From: Pantoea sp. RIT-PI-b
GTDB taxonomy: Bacteria > Pseudomonadota > Gammaproteobacteria > Enterobacterales > Enterobacteriaceae
Direction of reading: 5' to 3'
Assembly: GCF_001187905.1 (NCBI RefSeq)
Contig: NZ_LGIS01000014.1
Span: 1-64,000 of the forward strand
DNA: 64,000 bases
Positions 19,034 through 28,251 of the stretch are shown here, piece after piece. The notes below the pieces were generated by a model, which was not told the DNA's origin, searched no databases, and was given only the letters and a program-made list of their open reading frames with translations. The translations under genes were made by a program, and so were the position numbers. Within the stretch, counting starts at the first letter, position 1. The number at the start of each line of letters is the position of its first letter.

Positions 19034-20605
19034 TTACATGGTGTACCAGGTTGCCGCGCCGGGCCCAACCGGCAGATTGAACACGAACACCCACAGCACA
19101 AACAGCAGCGTCCAGCCAATCATAAACACCACCGAATACGGCAACATCATGGCCACCAGCGTACCGATGCCCATGTCACGACGATAGCGCGCCGCCACCG
19201 CCATAATCAGACCAAAATAACTCATCATCGGCGTTATCACGTTGGTCACAGAGTCGCCAATGCGGTAAGCCGCTTGAATCACTTCTGGCGCAAAGCCCAC
19301 CAGCATCAGCATCGGCACAAAGATTGGTGCGGTAACCGCCCATTGTGCCGAGGCGGAGCCAATCATCAAATTGATAAAGCCGCAGATCATGATGAAGCAA
19401 ACAAACAGTAGCGGTGCGCCCATATCCAGTGATGCCAGCAGATTGGCGCCTTTCACCGCCACCACGGTGCCGAAGTTGCTCCAGTTAAAGAACGCCACGA
19501 ACTGCGCAGCAAAGAACACCAGTACGATGTACATGCCCATGCTGCTCATGCTGGCAGACATGGCGTTGATCACATCACGATCGGTGCGCATATTGCCGAT
19601 GAGTCGGCCATACACCATGCCTGGAATAGCGAAGAAGACAAAGATAAACACCACAATGCCTTTCAGGAAAGGCGAGCCCGCCAGCGTGCCGGTTTTCGGA
19701 TTGAGCAACACGCCGTAACCCGGAATGACGGTTAGTATCAGCAGCATTGTGACGCCCAGTACCGCCCAGCCGGCACCTTTCAGCGCCCGACGTTCAGTCG
19801 CTGTGAGCGCGCCCATATCGCCACGCACCGCATCGCCCTCGCTATCCTGATATTTGCCCAATTTCGGCTCGACGATGCTGTTGGTAATCCATGTACCCAG
19901 AATGGAAATCACGAAGGTGCTGACAAACATGAAGTACCAATTCACTTCCGGGCCAACATGGTAGTTCGGATCGATAATCTGTGCGGCGCTTTGGGTAATA
20001 CCCGACAGCAGCGGATCGATGGTGCCGAGCAATAAATTCGCGCTGTAGCCGCCTGAAACCCCAGCAAACGCTGCAGCCAGACCCGCCAATGGATGACGGC
20101 CCAGCGAGTGGAAAATCATGGCTGCCAGTGGAATCAGCACCACATATCCCAGCTCCGAAGCCGTATTGGAGATAATACCGGCGAAGACGACAGTAAAGGT
20201 GATGAGCTTTTTCGGTGCGTTAAACACCAGTGCGCGCATTGCTGCCGAGAGCAGCCCCGAATGTTCGGCAATGCCCACGCCGAGCAAGGCAACCAGCACG
20301 GTGCCGAGTGGTGCGAAGCCGGTGAAGTTGGTAACCAGATTGCTGACAATACGCTGCAGACCTTCGGCACTCATTAGGCTAACCACGTGAATCACCCCAT
20401 CCGGCGCGCGGCCCGCCGCCCCAATAGGGCGCGGATCCATGACGCTGACACCGAAGGCGGCAGCAACGGCTGATGCGACAATAATAAAGAGCGCAAAGAT
20501 CGCGAACAGCGTTATTGGATGGGGCAGCAGGTTGCCGAGCCACTCAACGGTATCCAGAAAGCGTTCAATAGGACGCCTGGTGGATGCAGAAGTTTGGTCC
20601 GTCAT
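19034..20605 (-). CDS. AbgT-family transporter
   Basis: The 523-residue protein belongs to the AbgT family: E. coli AbgT takes up p-aminobenzoyl-glutamate, while other members (MtrF, YdaH) export sulfonamides. It has about 11 hydrophobic segments and family motifs such as SNTASELGYVVLIPLAA near 146-162, GSASAQWAVTAPIFVPML near 421-438 and the C-terminal YRIGDSVTNVITPMMSYFGL near 450-469. There is no abgA/abgB peptidase pair beside it, so substrate and direction are open. Its stop codon lies only 4 bases from the RyhB T-run on the opposite strand. Confidence 0.88.
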   Translation of the reverse strand: MTDQTSASTRRPIERFLDTVEWLGNLLPHPITLFAIFALFIIVASAVAAAFGVSVMDPRPIGAAGRAPDGVIHVVSLMSAEGLQRIVSNLVTNFTGFAPLGTVLVALLGVGIAEHSGLLSAAMRALVFNAPKKLITFTVVFAGIISNTASELGYVVLIPLAAMIFHSLGRHPLAGLAAAFAGVSGGYSANLLLGTIDPLLSGITQSAAQIIDPNYHVGPEVNWYFMFVSTFVISILGTWITNSIVEPKLGKYQDSEGDAVRGDMGALTATERRALKGAGWAVLGVTMLLILTVIPGYGVLLNPKTGTLAGSPFLKGIVVFIFVFFAIPGMVYGRLIGNMRTDRDVINAMSASMSSMGMYIVLVFFAAQFVAFFNWSNFGTVVAVKGANLLASLDMGAPLLFVCFIMICGFINLMIGSASAQWAVTAPIFVPMLMLVGFAPEVIQAAYRIGDSVTNVITPMMSYFGLIMAVAARYRRDMGIGTLVAMMLPYSVVFMIGWTLLFVLWVFVFNLPVGPGAATWYTM

Positions 20606-20778
20606 GATTGTCCTTGTTATGTCTTTAGGTGCTAATTTGCAGGACTGCCGATGCTCTTTGTTCTCACTCTGATTAGCTACAAGACCCTTCTCGTTAGTTC
20701 AGCCGTAAGGTTTCCCACAAAACCTGAACCTGACAAAAAATGATAAACTCGGGTTACCTTTGATCTCAGGCGCACACG

Positions 20779-21774
20779 ATGAAGAAGAAAAGACCGGTAT
20801 TACAGGACGTTGCCGATCGCGTCGGCATCACAAAAATGACCGTCAGCCGCTACCTGCGCAATCCCGATCAGGTCTCAGCGGCGCTGCGCGACAAAATCGC
20901 CGTGGCGCTGGATGAACTCGGTTATATCCCCAATCGCGCCCCCGACATGCTCTCTAACGCCACCAGTCGCGCTATCGGCGTGCTGCTGCCTTCGCTGACC
21001 AACCAGGTTTTTGCAGACGTGCTGCGCGGGATTGAAGCCGTCACCGATGAAGCGGGTTATCAAACGCTGGTGGCGCACTTTGGTTACAACGCGCAGAAAG
21101 AGGAGCTCCAGCTGCGTTCGCTGCTCGGCTGGAACATCGACGGCGTGATTCTCACCGAACGCACTCACACGCCAGGCACGCTGCGCATGCTGGAAGTGGC
21201 GGGCATTCCGGTGATTGAGATGATGGATTCGGTAACGCCTTGCCTCGATATGGCGGTAGGCTTTGATAACGTCGAGGCGGCACGTCAGATGACGCATGCT
21301 ATCCTGAAAAAAGGGCATCGCCACACCGTTTATCTCGGCGCACGCCTTGATGAACGTACCTTACAGAAACAGCAAGGTTATGAAAAAGCGATGCGCGAAG
21401 CCGGGCTGACGCCGCACAGCGTGATGATGGAAGATGCTTCTTCATTCAGCGCCGGCGCGCAACTGCTGTGCGAAGCGCAGAAGCGTTATCCTGAGACCGA
21501 TAGCCTGTTCTGTACCAACGATGACCTGGCGGTTGGCGCCATGTTTGAGTGCCAACGCCAGGGATTGCGCGTGCCGCAGCAGATGGCGATTGCCGGTTTT
21601 CACGGTCACGACATTACGCAAGTGGTGAATCCGCGCCTCGCCACGGTGTTAACGCCGCGTGAGCGCATGGGTCGTGAATCGGCGGCGATGCTGCTGGCGC
21701 GCATTGGCGGCGATCGCAGCGTCACGCAACCATTGGATGTCGGTTTCGAAATTGCCGAAGGTGACAGCATCTGA
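20779..21774 (+). CDS. gntR: Gluconate repressor GntR (LacI family)
   Basis: GntR represses gluconate uptake and phosphorylation genes until gluconate binds. The 331-residue protein has a LacI-type helix-turn-helix at residues 7-31 (LQDVADRVGITKMTVSRYL) and hinge, then a periplasmic-binding-like effector domain (AIGVLLPSLTNQVFADVLRGIE, from about 60). It lies directly upstream of gntK and gntU in the same order as the E. coli gntRKU cluster, and an operator of the expected form stands before gntK. Confidence 0.93.
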   Translation: MKKKRPVLQDVADRVGITKMTVSRYLRNPDQVSAALRDKIAVALDELGYIPNRAPDMLSNATSRAIGVLLPSLTNQVFADVLRGIEAVTDEAGYQTLVAHFGYNAQKEELQLRSLLGWNIDGVILTERTHTPGTLRMLEVAGIPVIEMMDSVTPCLDMAVGFDNVEAARQMTHAILKKGHRHTVYLGARLDERTLQKQQGYEKAMREAGLTPHSVMMEDASSFSAGAQLLCEAQKRYPETDSLFCTNDDLAVGAMFECQRQGLRVPQQMAIAGFHGHDITQVVNPRLATVLTPRERMGRESAAMLLARIGGDRSVTQPLDVGFEIAEGDSI

Positions 21775-21786
21775 TTTTGGCGAATT

Positions 21787-21802
21787 TATGAGTCAGTTCA
21801 CA
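21787..21802 (+). promoter_or_regulatory. CRP site upstream of gntK
   Basis: TATGA-N6-TCACA at 21787-21802 fits the cAMP-CRP consensus TGTGA-N6-TCACA at 9 of 10 positions. It lies about 70 bases before the GntR operator. CRP activation of gntKU is known in E. coli. Confidence 0.65.
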
Positions 21803-21870
21803 CTTTCGTGCTTTTCCGCCTAACAAGGGTTGCCAGCCTTTGAGTGGGCTCCGACAATGATGACTGAATT

Positions 21871-21884
21871 TGTTATCGGTAACA
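21871..21884. promoter_or_regulatory. GntR operator
   Basis: TGTTATCGGTAACA is a near-perfect palindrome of the form TGTTA-yCGr-TAACA, the type recognised by GntR. It sits 32 bases before the gntK ATG, where repressor would block the promoter. Confidence 0.82.
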
Positions 21885-21916
21885 TTGGGCAGAAATCACT
21901 GCCGGAGCGCAAAACA

Positions 21917-22453
21917 ATGACTACGCCATCTCCATCGCACCACGTCTTTATCCTGATGGGCGTTTCCGGCAGCGGAAAATCTGCCGTCGCCAATCAGGTC
22001 TCTCACCAGTTAAACACTGCGTTTCTCGATGGCGATTTCCTCCATCCGCGCAGCAACATCATGAAAATGGCCGATGGTCATCCGCTGGACGACAACGATC
22101 GCCAGCCGTGGCTGCAGGCGCTGAATGATGCGGCGTTTGCCATGCAGCGCACCCAGGAAATCTCCATTATCGTCTGCTCGGCGCTAAAAAAGTCCTATCG
22201 CGACATCCTGCGTCAGGGCAACGAGAACCTGAAGTTTATCTATCTGCAGGGCGATTTCGAGACCATCGAATCCCGTTTGAAGGCGCGTAAAGGCCACTTT
22301 TTCAAACCGCAGATGCTGGTGACGCAGTTCGCCACGCTGCAGGAACCCGGCGCGGATGAGCCCGATGTACTGGTGGTTGATATCAATCATTCACTGGGTG
22401 AGGTAGTTGCGGCCACGGTTGCGACCATTGAGGGTGCAATCAACAAGGGTTAG
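21917..22453 (+). CDS. gntK: Gluconokinase GntK
   Basis: GntK phosphorylates gluconate with ATP to 6-phosphogluconate, feeding the Entner-Doudoroff and pentose phosphate routes. The 178-residue protein has the P-loop GVSGSGKSA at about residues 15-23, DGDFLHPRSNI near 38-48 for substrate binding, and ESRLKARKGHFF near 116-127 as the lid region. The ATG at 21917 gives a length like E. coli GntK (175); a longer frame reaching back over the operator is rejected. gntU follows after 2 bases. Confidence 0.94.
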   Translation: MTTPSPSHHVFILMGVSGSGKSAVANQVSHQLNTAFLDGDFLHPRSNIMKMADGHPLDDNDRQPWLQALNDAAFAMQRTQEISIIVCSALKKSYRDILRQGNENLKFIYLQGDFETIESRLKARKGHFFKPQMLVTQFATLQEPGADEPDVLVVDINHSLGEVVAATVATIEGAINKG

Positions 22454-22455
22454 TC

Positions 22456-23796
22456 ATGAGTACCGCAACGCTAGTATTAACCGCAGCAGGCTCTGTCCTG
22501 CTGCTGCTGTTTTTGGTGATGAAAGCGCGTATGCACGCCTTTGTTGCCCTGATGTTAGTCTCCATTGGTGCTGGTCTGTTTTCCGGCATGCCGCTCGATA
22601 AAATCGCCGAAACCATGGAAAAAGGCATGGGCGGAACGCTCGGCTTTCTCGCCATTGTGGTGGCGTTGGGCGCGATGTTCGGCAAAATCCTGCATGAAAC
22701 CGGCGCGGTCGATCAAATTGCCATCCGCATGTTGAAAACCTTTGGTGAAAGCCGCGCGCACTATGCGATGGGCGTCGCCGGGTTAATCTGCGCGCTGCCG
22801 CTATTTTTCGAAGTGGCGGTGGTGTTGCTAATTAGCATTGCGTTCGCGGTGGCGCGTCGCACCAAAGGCAATTTAGTTAAGCTGGTGATTCCGCTCTTTG
22901 CCGGGGTAGCCGCGGCGGCGGCGTTTCTGTTGCCGGGACCGGCGCCGATGCTGCTGGCTTCGCAAATGCACGCCGATTTTGGCTGGATGATCCTGCTGGG
23001 CCTGTGCGCGGCAATCCCGGGCATGCTGATTGCCGGTCCGCTGTTTGGTAACTTTATCGCGCGTCACGTCAGCTTTAGCGCCCCGCCGGAAGATCATCAG
23101 CCGGAAGTGGAAGAGGGCAAACTGCCGTCGTTTGGCTTTAGCCTGGCGCTGATTCTGTTCCCGCTGCTGTTGGTCGGTCTGAAAACCATCGGCGCGCGCT
23201 TCACCACGCCGGGTACCCATTTGTATGAGTGGCTGGAGTTTATCGGCCATCCGTTCACGGCGATTCTGCTGGCCTGTCTGGTGGCGATTTATGGCCTGGC
23301 GTACCGTCAGGGCATGGATAAAGAGAAGGTGATGCAGGTGTGCGGCAGCGCGCTGCAGCCGGCGGGCATTATTCTGCTGGTGATCGGTGCGGGCGGCGTG
23401 TTTAAGCAGGTGCTGGTGGATTCGGGTGTGGGCCCGGTGCTGGGACACGCGTTGACTGGCGCAGGTATGCCGATTGCGCTGGCGTGCTTCATTCTCTCCG
23501 GTGCGATCCGCGTGATTCAGGGCTCGGCTACCGTGGCGTGTTTAACCACCGTGGGTTTGGTGATGCCGGTGATTGAACCGCTGCACTACAGCGGCGCGCA
23601 GCTGGCGGCGCTGTCGATCTGTATCGGCGGCGGCTCGATCATTATCAGTCACGTGAATGATGCCGGCTTCTGGCTGTTTGGCCGCTTTACCGGCGCCACC
23701 GAAGCCGAAACGCTGAAGACCTGGACGCTAATGGAAACCATCCTCGGTACCACTGGCGCGATTGTCGGAATGATTGCGTTTAGTTTGCTGTCGTGA
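22456..23796 (+). CDS. gntU: Gluconate transporter GntU (GntP family)
   Basis: GntU is the low-affinity gluconate:H+ symporter. The 446 residues form about 12 membrane segments, with GntP-family stretches HAFVALMLVSIGAG near 27-40, PLFAGVAAAAAFLLPGPAPML near 146-166, and QPAGIILLVIGAGGVFKQ near 300-317. It is read from an ATG two bases after the gntK stop and so translated with it. Similarity to E. coli GntU runs from end to end. Confidence 0.94.
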   Translation: MSTATLVLTAAGSVLLLLFLVMKARMHAFVALMLVSIGAGLFSGMPLDKIAETMEKGMGGTLGFLAIVVALGAMFGKILHETGAVDQIAIRMLKTFGESRAHYAMGVAGLICALPLFFEVAVVLLISIAFAVARRTKGNLVKLVIPLFAGVAAAAAFLLPGPAPMLLASQMHADFGWMILLGLCAAIPGMLIAGPLFGNFIARHVSFSAPPEDHQPEVEEGKLPSFGFSLALILFPLLLVGLKTIGARFTTPGTHLYEWLEFIGHPFTAILLACLVAIYGLAYRQGMDKEKVMQVCGSALQPAGIILLVIGAGGVFKQVLVDSGVGPVLGHALTGAGMPIALACFILSGAIRVIQGSATVACLTTVGLVMPVIEPLHYSGAQLAALSICIGGGSIIISHVNDAGFWLFGRFTGATEAETLKTWTLMETILGTTGAIVGMIAFSLLS

Positions 23797-23806
23797 TGTA
23801 AAACCC

Positions 23807-23865
23807 GCGCAATAAATTGCGCCGCTACGGAATGCAGATGTTTGTAGCGGCGCGATTCATCGCGC
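23807..23865. repeat. GTAG-type palindromic repeat pair, kind C
   Basis: A unit ending GCGCCGCTAC (23807-23828) and one starting GTAGCGGCGCGATTCATCGC (23844-23865) are separated by 15 bases. These are the two units found at 5541-5610, here in the opposite order (feet inward). The pair fills the gap between the convergent gntU and yjbB ends and may act in transcription termination. Confidence 0.8.
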
Positions 23866-23878
23866 GTTTTTGAACTTA

Positions 23879-25504
23879 TCAATCCTCATCCCGCTCGTCA
23901 TCCGGCTGATCTAACACCGTGTACGCCACGGCGCAGAACAGCGAATTCAAACGTTTCATATCGCCCAATAATCCAAGATGCAGCGAGCTGGTTTCAATGC
24001 TTTGCACATTTTGCAGATGTAAACGCTCGACGTGCGCGTGGGAGAAGCGGCGAATCAGAATGCGGAAACGATGTTTAGAGCGGCGCAGGCGTTTGGCGCT
24101 GGTGACATCGTGCGACAGAAACACCGACAAACTCAGGCGCAGGTTATACAGCACCTGCTCCTGCAAGGTTTGCAGCTCCTCCAATCCTTCCGCTGAGAAG
24201 GCGCGGCGCGCGGTCAGCGACTTATCCGCTACGTCGGCGCACATGCGTTCAATAATATCGCCCGCCTGTTCCAGATTGAGCGCCATCTCAATGATCTCCG
24301 CCCAGCGGCGGGAATCATCCTCCGGCAAATCCTCTTTCGGCATGCGCGCCAGATAGAGTTTGATCGCGGTGTAGAGCACATCCACATCATCATCCAGCCG
24401 CCGCACCGCGCGCTCTTCTCGCAGGTCGCCGTGCACCACTTTATTGAATGACTCAATCATCTGCTCGACCACGTCGCCAATACGCAGCGTTTCGCGCGAG
24501 GCATTTGCCAGTGCTAACGCCGGCGTATCTAGCGCGCTACTGTCGAGATGTTTGGGTTTCAGATGGGTTTCATTCTCCGCATCGTCGTCAATCATGCGGC
24601 GGCACAGACGCGCCATCGGCTCGGCAAACGGCACCATCACTAAGCAGCGAATCAGGTTGTAGAACACGTGGAAGAAGATCACCAGCTCCTCATCATTGAC
24701 CGGTAATTTGTCGAGGATGTCGGCGACGAAATTGACGAACGGCAAAATGGCGATGCTGCCAATCAGCTTGAACAGCAGGCTGCCGAGTGCAACACGTTTG
24801 CCGGCGGCGTTGGAGCCGCTGGCGTTGATCATTGCCAGTAAGCCGCTGCCGAGGTTGGCGCCTATCACCAGACAAAGCGCGACTTTAAACGAGATGACGC
24901 CGGTTGCCGTCAGCGTAGCGGTAATCAGCACCGCCGCGAGGCTGGAGTAACTGATGATGGCAAACACCGCGCCAATCAACGCATCGAGCATCACGTCGCC
25001 AGTTAGCGTCGAGAACAGCACCTGCACGCCTGCCGCCTGGGTAATCGGTTTGGCGGCGGCGACAATCAGCTGCAACGCCAGCAAAATCAGCCCCAAACCT
25101 ATGCTGGCGCGGCCCAGCTGACCGCCGCGCGTCTGCTTGCGGCTGAGGAAAAACACTACGCCAAAGAAGATGAACAGCGGCGAAAGCCACGTCAGATCAA
25201 AGGTCAGGATGCGCGCCATGATGGCGGTACCGACATCGGCACCCAGCACCACGACCAGCGCGGGCGTGAGGCTCACCAGATTCTGCGCGACAAAAGAGGT
25301 GACGAGCAGCGTGGTGGCGTTACTGCTTTGCACCAGCGCTGTGACGCCAATCCCGGCGAGAAACGCCATCGGTTTTTTTTCGACGCTGCGGCTGAGTACA
25401 CGACGCAGATCGGCACCGTAAACGCGCATGATACCGGTACGCACGATGTGCGTGCCCCACACCAGCAGCGCAACGGCAGAGAGTAGATTAAGCAGAGTTA
25501 ACAC
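23879..25504 (-). CDS. yjbB: Na+/phosphate cotransporter family protein YjbB
   Basis: The protein matches E. coli YjbB (543 residues), which exports phosphate and affects polyphosphate level. An N-terminal NptA/Na-Pi cotransporter region has two QSSNA-type repeats (ALVQSSNATTLLVTSF near 50-65; ISYSSLAAVLITATL near 185-199), followed by a cytoplasmic PhoU-like helical domain from about residue 330. The start is taken as GTG at 25502-25504 (VLTLLNLLSAV), which has GAGGAG upstream and gives 541 residues; an ATG 30 bases further up lacks a good ribosome site. Confidence 0.9.
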   Translation of the reverse strand: MLTLLNLLSAVALLVWGTHIVRTGIMRVYGADLRRVLSRSVEKKPMAFLAGIGVTALVQSSNATTLLVTSFVAQNLVSLTPALVVVLGADVGTAIMARILTFDLTWLSPLFIFFGVVFFLSRKQTRGGQLGRASIGLGLILLALQLIVAAAKPITQAAGVQVLFSTLTGDVMLDALIGAVFAIISYSSLAAVLITATLTATGVISFKVALCLVIGANLGSGLLAMINASGSNAAGKRVALGSLLFKLIGSIAILPFVNFVADILDKLPVNDEELVIFFHVFYNLIRCLVMVPFAEPMARLCRRMIDDDAENETHLKPKHLDSSALDTPALALANASRETLRIGDVVEQMIESFNKVVHGDLREERAVRRLDDDVDVLYTAIKLYLARMPKEDLPEDDSRRWAEIIEMALNLEQAGDIIERMCADVADKSLTARRAFSAEGLEELQTLQEQVLYNLRLSLSVFLSHDVTSAKRLRRSKHRFRILIRRFSHAHVERLHLQNVQSIETSSLHLGLLGDMKRLNSLFCAVAYTVLDQPDDERDED

Positions 25505-25521
25505 GGTTAAAGGCTCCTCAT

Positions 25522-25559
25522 CCGTCAGGCGCAAACAACACCGATTGCCAGCCTGACGG
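25522..25559. other. Hairpin in the yjbB leader
   Basis: CCGTCAGGC at 25522-25530 pairs perfectly with GCCTGACGG at 25551-25559 across 20 bases. On the minus strand it lies just upstream of the yjbB ribosome site and downstream of the ABC operon. It may be a weak terminator for that operon or a leader structure of yjbB. Confidence 0.45.
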
Positions 25560-25614
25560 TGAGCGCAACCGGTAAAACCTTCGCCGCGTTGCGTTGCCCA
25601 TTTTTTCGTTTAAA

Positions 25615-26607
25615 TTAAGCGACCTGGCGCAACGTCGACATCTCTAACTGTAGCCCAATCTGCATGCCAGCGGGGTGCAAATCTGCCACGCTACGGTTGA
25701 GGACATCAATCGAGAGCTCGACGTTTTGTGCGCGCACGCGATAGCGGATCACGTTGCCGAGCAAGCTGTGGCTGAGGATGGTGGCGGGAATGCCATCCGG
25801 TGGCGCGCACAGCCGAATTGACTCGGGACGAATCGCCACCTGGCCGCTAAATGTTTGGCCGGTAAGCTGCAATGCCTGCTCGGCGCTCAGCAGGTTGTAG
25901 TTGCCAATAAATCCGGCGGCGAACAGATCGGCTGGCTCGGTATACAGCCTCTCAGCGTTGCCGTTCTGCACGATCTTGCCACGATTCATCAACACGATGC
26001 GATCGGACATCGTCAACGCTTCTTCCTGATCGTGGGTGACGAACAGGGTGGTGAGTTTTAGCTCTTTTTGAATATTACGGATCTGTTCGCGCAGATGACG
26101 GCGAATACGCGCATCCAGCGCCGACAGCGGTTCGTCCAGCAGCAGCAAGCGTGGACGCGTCACCAGCGAACGTGCCAGCGCCACGCGCTGACACTGTCCG
26201 CCCGAAAGCTGATGCGGATAGCGGCGCGCGAAATCGGTGAGTTCGACCAGCGCCAGCACCTCCATCACGCGTTTTTGAATATCGCCGCTGGCCAGCTTCT
26301 GCATCTTCAGACCAAACGCCACATTCTTCTCAACCGTCATATTCGGAAACAGCGCGTAGCTCTGGAACACCATGCCAATGGTGCGCTTCTGCGGCGGCAG
26401 CGGCACGATATCCTGACCTTGCAGCAGCACTTTACCGCTATCAACGTCAGTCAATCCGGCGATGCAGCGTAGCAGCGTGGATTTACCGCAGCCGCTTGGG
26501 CCGAGCAGGGTGACAAACTCGCCCTCTTCGGCGCTAAAATCGATGTTTTCAAAAATGGCGGTCGGGCCGTAGCTTTTATTCAACTGAGTGACGTTCAGAT
26601 AACTCAT
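25615..26607 (-). CDS. ABC importer ATPase (organophosphorus-type module)
   Basis: ATPase of a five-gene importer operon, 330 residues: Walker [10 protein letters not shown] near 37-45, signature LSGGQCQR near 135-142, Walker B LLLLDEPLSALDA, switch VTHDQEEAL, then a C-terminal TOBE-like domain from about 245 (VAIRPESIRL). It resembles the FbpC/PotA/PhnT group. The usual second Gln of LSGGQQQR is a Cys here. It starts 2 bases after the upstream permease gene. The imported compound is not shown by this subunit; the context points to a phosphorus compound. Confidence 0.85.
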   Translation of the reverse strand: MSYLNVTQLNKSYGPTAIFENIDFSAEEGEFVTLLGPSGCGKSTLLRCIAGLTDVDSGKVLLQGQDIVPLPPQKRTIGMVFQSYALFPNMTVEKNVAFGLKMQKLASGDIQKRVMEVLALVELTDFARRYPHQLSGGQCQRVALARSLVTRPRLLLLDEPLSALDARIRRHLREQIRNIQKELKLTTLFVTHDQEEALTMSDRIVLMNRGKIVQNGNAERLYTEPADLFAAGFIGNYNLLSAEQALQLTGQTFSGQVAIRPESIRLCAPPDGIPATILSHSLLGNVIRYRVRAQNVELSIDVLNRSVADLHPAGMQIGLQLEMSTLRQVA

Positions 26608-26609
26608 GG

Positions 26610-27395
26610 TCAGCCTCGTTCAGGATTGAGGGCATTCGCCAGCCAGGTGACCAGCAGAACGACGGCAAAATAGGAGATCACCAGCGCACTGGTGAAGTGG
26701 CCGCTGCCGTTGCGCATGTTAAACAGATAAACCTGCAAGGTTTCATAGCGGGTGCCGACCAGCATGTTAGCGAAGACGAATTCACCAATCAGGAAGGAGA
26801 AGGAGAGCAGCACCGCGATAAACACCCCTTTACGCAGGTTTGGCAGCACCACAAACAGCGCAGCCTGCCAGGTGCTGGCGCCGAGCAGCTGGGCGGCATC
26901 AATCAGCTCTTTTAGGTTGATCGCCTGCATGTTGTTGGAGATGGCGCGGTAGATAAATGGCAAAGCGATGGTGAAGTAGCAGCCGATCAAAATCCACGGC
27001 GTGCCGGTCAGCATCAAGGGTGACGACGAATAGAGCTGCGGCAGGCCGACCGATGACACCACCGGCGGCACGGCGAACGGCATCAGAATCAGCACATTCA
27101 TTACCGCATCCAGCTTCGGATAGTAGTAAGCGATCACAAACATGGCGGGCAGCACCAGCACCAGCGAGAACAGTAGCGCACCGAAGCAAACCAGCAGCGA
27201 ATGTCCCAGCGCCGTCAGGAAACGTGGATCGCTCCACAGCGCAGTCAGCCATTTAAGCGTAAAGCCCTGCGGCAGAATAGTGTCGCTCCAGCTGGTGGAA
27301 ATGCCGTACAGCAGCGTCGCCAGCAGCGGCGCGGCCAGGATGCACAGCAGCAGCCAGACAATCAGGCGATGGTAAAATTTTTCCGCGCGAGACAC
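26610..27395 (-). CDS. ABC importer permease, second subunit
   Basis: The 261 residues carry six hydrophobic segments and a binding-protein-dependent transport domain with the EAA-type loop LKELIDAAQLLGASTWQAALFVVLP near 160-185. It is the PhnV-like (PotC-type) partner of the permease encoded just upstream, with a 10-base gap between them. ATG at 27393-27395 is preceded by GGAG. Substrate unknown; see the hydrolase and regulator entries for the phosphorus link. Confidence 0.85.
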   Translation of the reverse strand: MSRAEKFYHRLIVWLLLCILAAPLLATLLYGISTSWSDTILPQGFTLKWLTALWSDPRFLTALGHSLLVCFGALLFSLVLVLPAMFVIAYYYPKLDAVMNVLILMPFAVPPVVSSVGLPQLYSSSPLMLTGTPWILIGCYFTIALPFIYRAISNNMQAINLKELIDAAQLLGASTWQAALFVVLPNLRKGVFIAVLLSFSFLIGEFVFANMLVGTRYETLQVYLFNMRNGSGHFTSALVISYFAVVLLVTWLANALNPERG

Positions 27396-27405
27396 GTGTG
27401 GCTCC

Positions 27406-28251
27406 TTAAGACGCTTTGGCGTTGAGATAGCTGCGGCGCACCAGATATTGCTGCACCACGGTAATCAGCGCCATGATCAGCACCAGCAGCATCGCCAGCG
27501 CACCGCCGGTATTGGGATCGAGTGAGATATCGCCGGATACCAGCGCCGCGATGCGCACCGGCACCACGTTAAAGTTGCCGGTTGTCAGCGCGTAAATGGT
27601 GGCGTAAGCACCGAGCGCGTTAGCCAGCAAAATCACGAAGGTGCCGAGTAGCGCCGGGAACAGAATCGGTAAACCGATATGCCACCAATAGCGCCCGCGC
27701 CCCGCGCCCAGCAGCGCGGCGGACTCCTGCCAATCCTGCCGCAAGCCATCAAACGCCGGATAGAGCAGCAAAATGCCAAGCGGGATTTGGAACCAGGTGT
27801 AAACCAGCACCATGCCGTCGCGCGAGAACAGCTTAAAGCCCTCCAGCACGCCGTAATGGCGCAGCAGCAGCGTCAGGCAGCCGTTCAGGCCAAGCAGGAT
27901 GACAAAGGCAAACGCCAGCGGCACGCCGGCGAAGTTGCTGGTCATGTTGGTAAATGACATTAAAAAGCGCTGAAAACGCCCGCTGCCGAGTTGATGTAAC
28001 GAATATCCAGCAATAAGCGAGATCAGCAGACCATAAATGCTTGACCAGATGGAGATATCCAGCGACAGGCGAAAGGCCTGTAAATAGAATGGCGAAGTGA
28101 GAATATCGCTATAGTTATCAATGCCCCAACGCTCATTCATGTCGCTCCAGAAGCTGTTGATAGCAATCCACAGCAGCGGTGCGAGCTGAAACGCCACCCA
28201 GAACAGGGCAAAAGGCAGCAGCAGCAGGGAAGCGAGCGTTTTTCCTTTCAT
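27406..28251 (-). CDS. ABC importer permease, first subunit
   Basis: PotB/PhnU-type membrane subunit of 281 residues with six membrane segments; the coupling loop is near 185-205 (ESAALLGAGRGRYWWHIGLPIL). The chosen ATG (28249-28251) overlaps the stop of the preceding hydrolase gene by one base (TAATG), showing translational coupling. A 10-residue longer frame would start inside that gene. It forms the membrane channel with the next gene product. Confidence 0.85.
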   Translation of the reverse strand: MKGKTLASLLLLPFALFWVAFQLAPLLWIAINSFWSDMNERWGIDNYSDILTSPFYLQAFRLSLDISIWSSIYGLLISLIAGYSLHQLGSGRFQRFLMSFTNMTSNFAGVPLAFAFVILLGLNGCLTLLLRHYGVLEGFKLFSRDGMVLVYTWFQIPLGILLLYPAFDGLRQDWQESAALLGAGRGRYWWHIGLPILFPALLGTFVILLANALGAYATIYALTTGNFNVVPVRIAALVSGDISLDPNTGGALAMLLVLIMALITVVQQYLVRRSYLNAKAS

